A stretch of DNA of 59,325 nucleotides from DASSUW01 sp036257565. GTDB lineage: Bacteria; Actinomycetota; Thermoleophilia; Solirubrobacterales; Solirubrobacteraceae. This document shows, piece by piece, positions 56,536-59,325 of this stretch (position 1 is its first letter; each line of letters starts with the position of its first letter). The stretch spans positions 1 to 59,325 of the forward strand of contig DATAFH010000133.1 in assembly GCA_036257565.1 (NCBI GenBank), read 5' to 3'. The notes beneath the pieces were generated by a model. It ran no database searches, was not told where the DNA came from, and saw only the letters and a list, made by a program, of their open reading frames with translations. The position numbers were made by a program, and so were the translations under genes.

Positions 56536-58974
56536 ATGATCCGCAGGACCATCCGCCGCGCCACGGCCGTGGCGCTGGCTGTCGGTGCCCTGTGGGCACC
56601 GGCCGCCTCGGCGCAGACCGCCGGTCCGGGAGGGCCGGTGCTCGTCGTGAGCAACCCCGCTGACGCGTTCAGCGGCTACTACTCGGAGATCCTCCGCGCG
56701 GAGGGGGTCAATGAGTTCGCGACGACGAGCGTCGGAGCGCTGAGCGCCCAGACCCTGAGCTCCTACCAGGTCGTCGTGCTCGCCCCGGCGGCCCTGAACG
56801 CGACGCAGGTCTCGGCGCTCACCGGCTGGGTGGCCGCCGGCGGCAACCTGATCGCGATGCGGCCGGGCAACGAGCTCGCGCCGCTCCTCGGCCTCGGCGG
56901 CGACGCCGGCGACGTGTCCGAAGGCTACGTGGCGATCGACACGACGTCGGCGCCCGGCGCCGGGATCACGGCCGCGACGATGCAGTTCCACGGGGCGGCG
57001 GACCGCCGGGCGCTCGCCGCCGGCACCCGCCAGGTCGCGGCGCTCTACACGAACGCCACGACATCCGCGGGCGCACCGGCCGTGACGCTGCGCAGCGTCG
57101 GTGCGGCCGGCGGGCAGGTCGCCGCCTTCACCTACGACCTCGCCCGCTCGGTCGTCTGGACCCGCCAGGGCAACCCCGCCTGGGCGGGGGACGAGCGCGA
57201 CGGCGAGAGCGGCCCGATCCGGTCGGACGACCTGTTCTTCGGCGGCTCGACCGCACAAGACTGGGTCAACCTCAACAAGGTCGCGATCCCCCAAGCGGAC
57301 GAGCAGCAGCGCCTGCTGGCGAACCTCGTCATCCAGATGAACCTCGACCGCGCGCCGCTGCCGCGCTTCTGGTACCTGCCGCGCGGCGAGAACGCGGCCG
57401 TCGTGATGACCGGCGACGACCACGCCGGCGGCGACACGGTCGACCACTTCGCCGCGTTCAGGAACGCCAGCCCCGCGGGCTGCTCTGTGGCCGACTGGGG
57501 GTGCGTGCGCGCAACGTCGTACGTCTATCCCAACACGTCGATCCCGAATGCCGAGAGCTACGAGGCGGACGGCTTCGAGCTCGCGCTGCATCTCAACACC
57601 GGCTGCTCCGACTTCACGCCGAGCGAGATCGCGAACGACTGGACCACGCAGCTCGCGGCGTTCCGGGCGAGCTTCCCGACCATCGCCGCGCCGCGGACCA
57701 ACCGGACCCACTGCATCGCCTGGAGCGACTGGGTGGGCGAGGCGACGGCCGAACGGGTCCACAACGTCCGGTTCGACACCAACTACTACTACTGGCCTGG
57801 CTCGTGGGTGGCCAACCGGCCCGGCATGTTCACCGGGTCGGGCTTCCCCCAGCGGTTCGCCGACCTGAACGGCTCGATGATCGACGTCTACCAGGCGACG
57901 ACGCAGCTCGTCGACGAGTGGGGGAACGACAGCTGGATCCCGGCACATACGCAATCCCTGATCAGCAATGCGAACGGGGCCGCCGGCTACTACGGGGTCT
58001 TCACGGCCAACATGCACACGGATCGGCCGGTCGCCAACGCCAACGCGGTCGTCTCCGTGGCCAAGCAGAACGGCGTCCCCGTCGTGTCCGCCGCGCAGAT
58101 GCTCGACTGGATCGACGGCCGCAACACGTCGGCGTTCCGGGGCATCAGCTATGCGGGCGGCCGGCTGCACTTCACGGTCGACGGCGGCAACGGCTCGCGC
58201 GGCCTGCAGGCGATGCTCCCGCTGCGCAACGCACGCGGAGCGATCTCCAGCCTGACCCGCAACGGCGCCGGCGTCGGGATGGTCCAACGGCGCGTGAAGG
58301 GCGTGGACTACGCGTTCTTCAGCGCGGCGGACGGGGCCTACGTCGCGACGTACGGCACGCCGGCTCCGGAGACGACGATCACCGGGTCGTCGGTGAAGGA
58401 CCGGACCGCTCGCTTCGCCTTCGTCAGCGACATCGCCGGCTCGAGCTTCCAGTGCCGCATGGACAGCGGCGCGTTCACGGCCTGCACGAGCCCGCGCCAG
58501 TACGACAACCTGTCGAAGGGCGCCCACGTGTTCCAGGTGCGGGCAATCGACCCGTCGGGCCTGGCCGACGCGACGCCGGCCGAGCGTCAGGTCATCGTCG
58601 GCAAGGCGACCATTCCCGGCGGCGGGTCGGGATCCGGCCCAGGCGAGGGCGGCGGCGGACCGAAGGTGACCGTGTCCCCGAAGCGCGTGCGCATCTCGGA
58701 GGAGGGCACCGCAACGCTCCGCGTGCGCTGCCCGGTCAGCGAGCTCAGCTGCCGGGTCCGGCTCCGCCTCCAGCTCCGCGGAAAGACCGTGGCTTCCAGG
58801 ACGTTCTTGGTCATGGGCGGCAAGCGCCGAAGCGTCGAGCTCAAGCTGCGTCGCAGCACCCGCGCGTCGCTGGCACGCAAGCACAGCGTCCGGGTGACCG
58901 CAGTCGCGGTCTCCCGCAACCCCGGCGGTGACCGGAGAGTCACCCGCAAGAAGATCCGGCTGGTGGGCCGATGA
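56536..58974 (+). CDS. Large secreted protein: deacetylase-like barrel, Ig-like and basic C-terminal domain
   Basis: 812 residues from ATG 56536 (AACGAGGAG upstream). Signal peptide 1-26. Residues about 30-260 are a glutamine-amidotransferase-like Rossmann part (VLVVSNPADAFSGYYSEILR, VVVLAPAALNATQVSALTGW, GGNLIAMRPGNELAPLLG). About 270-520 resembles a polysaccharide deacetylase/GH barrel (AAVVMTGDDHAGGDTVDHFA, FELALHLNTGCSDFTPSEIA, FDTNYYYWPGSWVANRPGMF). Then an Ig-like unit (SSFQCRMDSGAFTACTSPRQ) and the basic end domain (VTVSPKRVRISEEGTATLRV). It overlaps no gene upstream but follows by 25 bases. Confidence 0.86.
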   Translation: MIRRTIRRATAVALAVGALWAPAASAQTAGPGGPVLVVSNPADAFSGYYSEILRAEGVNEFATTSVGALSAQTLSSYQVVVLAPAALNATQVSALTGWVAAGGNLIAMRPGNELAPLLGLGGDAGDVSEGYVAIDTTSAPGAGITAATMQFHGAADRRALAAGTRQVAALYTNATTSAGAPAVTLRSVGAAGGQVAAFTYDLARSVVWTRQGNPAWAGDERDGESGPIRSDDLFFGGSTAQDWVNLNKVAIPQADEQQRLLANLVIQMNLDRAPLPRFWYLPRGENAAVVMTGDDHAGGDTVDHFAAFRNASPAGCSVADWGCVRATSYVYPNTSIPNAESYEADGFELALHLNTGCSDFTPSEIANDWTTQLAAFRASFPTIAAPRTNRTHCIAWSDWVGEATAERVHNVRFDTNYYYWPGSWVANRPGMFTGSGFPQRFADLNGSMIDVYQATTQLVDEWGNDSWIPAHTQSLISNANGAAGYYGVFTANMHTDRPVANANAVVSVAKQNGVPVVSAAQMLDWIDGRNTSAFRGISYAGGRLHFTVDGGNGSRGLQAMLPLRNARGAISSLTRNGAGVGMVQRRVKGVDYAFFSAADGAYVATYGTPAPETTITGSSVKDRTARFAFVSDIAGSSFQCRMDSGAFTACTSPRQYDNLSKGAHVFQVRAIDPSGLADATPAERQVIVGKATIPGGGSGSGPGEGGGGPKVTVSPKRVRISEEGTATLRVRCPVSELSCRVRLRLQLRGKTVASRTFLVMGGKRRSVELKLRRSTRASLARKHSVRVTAVAVSRNPGGDRRVTRKKIRLVGR

Positions 58975-59015
58975 GCCGCCAGGCCGGCAACAGCAGAACG
59001 ACAAGGAGGGTCACG

Positions 59016-59325
59016 TTGCGTACGGCATCAGTACGGCGGACCGTGGCGGCGGCGCTGGTGGCCGGCGTATTCGGTACGGCAGCGGGGAGCGCCCAGGCGG
59101 CTCCCCAGGTGGACAACTTCGTGGCAGGCACGCACGACAAGACAGCGGTGATCGGCGGCGCCGTCACCCTCAAGCCGGAGATCCACGAGACATTTGACGC
59201 TGCGCCACCGGCCAGCTGGATCACGCCGTGGGAGACCGGCGGCGGGGCGACGGTTACAGGTGGGGTCATGTCCGCCGATAGGGCACGCGTCGACACCGGG
59301 GCACTCGGCGGCGCGGGTACGTCGC
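59016..59325 (+). CDS. Third exported protein of the cluster (3' end outside window)
   Basis: TTG 59016 is preferred as start, because AAGGAGG lies six bases before it; an ATG at 58971 that overlaps the previous stop is in the same frame. Signal peptide (VRRTVAAALVAGVFGTAAGS AQA, in two runs), then HDKTAVIGGAVTLKPEIHET and PASWITPWETGGGATVTGGV, which recall the start of a LamG/concanavalin-like module. No stop before the window end; the domain plan cannot be told. Confidence 0.7.
   Translation, partial: MRTASVRRTVAAALVAGVFGTAAGSAQAAPQVDNFVAGTHDKTAVIGGAVTLKPEIHETFDAAPPASWITPWETGGGATVTGGVMSADRARVDTGALGGAGTS

Noticed and set aside
54087..56654. 855-codon minus-strand frame opposite the dimethylformamidase-like gene
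   Set aside because: Arg/Val/Gly-rich shadow of a plus-strand gene that has a signal peptide and clear domains. The same applies to 56521-59004.

Overview
The window is chromosomal DNA of a very GC-rich actinobacterium. Start codons are mixed ATG/GTG/TTG, start/stop overlaps (ATGA, GTGA) are dense, and several secreted proteins end in a basic beta domain. Together with the gene content this points to the class Thermoleophilia (Solirubrobacterales-like). That placement is an inference; no 16S gene is present.

Layout. 1-2.7 kb: GNAT fragment, AidB-like acyl-CoA dehydrogenase and its TetR regulator. 3.0-6.8 kb: a short division/cell-wall cluster mraZ-rsmH-ftsL-like-ftsI with an MraZ operator. 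7.2-12.6 kb: a reduced Tad/Flp secretion operon (tadC, tadB, tadA, cpaB) with a histidine kinase and response regulator. 12.7-18.2 kb: small conserved proteins, a degenerate Rho-like protein, folP, a MOSC protein and a decayed extracellular nuclease. 18.3-21.0 kb: proton-translocating transhydrogenase pntAa-pntAb-pntB.

21.1-28.7 kb is the most notable region. Six overlapping genes are read leftward from a cobalamin riboswitch. They encode three exported proteins with domains resembling the transcobalamin C-terminal (DUF4430) domain, EcfT, a double EcfA ATPase, and an ECF-type S component fused to an alpha/alpha toroid repeat domain. A PduO-type cob(I)alamin adenosyltransferase is divergent from it. 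The parts correspond to the two halves of animal intrinsic factor/transcobalamin, so I read this as a B12 capture and uptake machine.

29-35 kb: MerR-like and FHA proteins, an Asp-box secreted protein, GNAT, small proteins, HNH and IS3 remnants, and tRNA-Glu and tRNA-Leu. 35.6-36.7 kb: c-di-AMP riboswitch and an NlpC/P60-type wall hydrolase. 36.8-43.3 kb: SRPBCC protein under a tandem operator, a YedY-like molybdoenzyme with its reductase, glgC-CBS-ion transporter operon, and a frameshifted Ca2+/cation exchanger. 43.4-53.5 kb: beta-helix secreted protein, PAP2 enzyme, flippase-like membrane protein, orphan response regulator, two small exported proteins, amylosucrase and a flavoprotein. 53.7 kb to the end: three consecutive large exported proteins, the last cut by the window edge.

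Several kinds of repeat are visible. A REP-like repeat occurs as an inverted pair in a gene-end spacer and also inside two coding regions. A family of about 210-270 bp intergenic elements with inverted ends occurs at 2.7, 29.3 and 46.1 kb.
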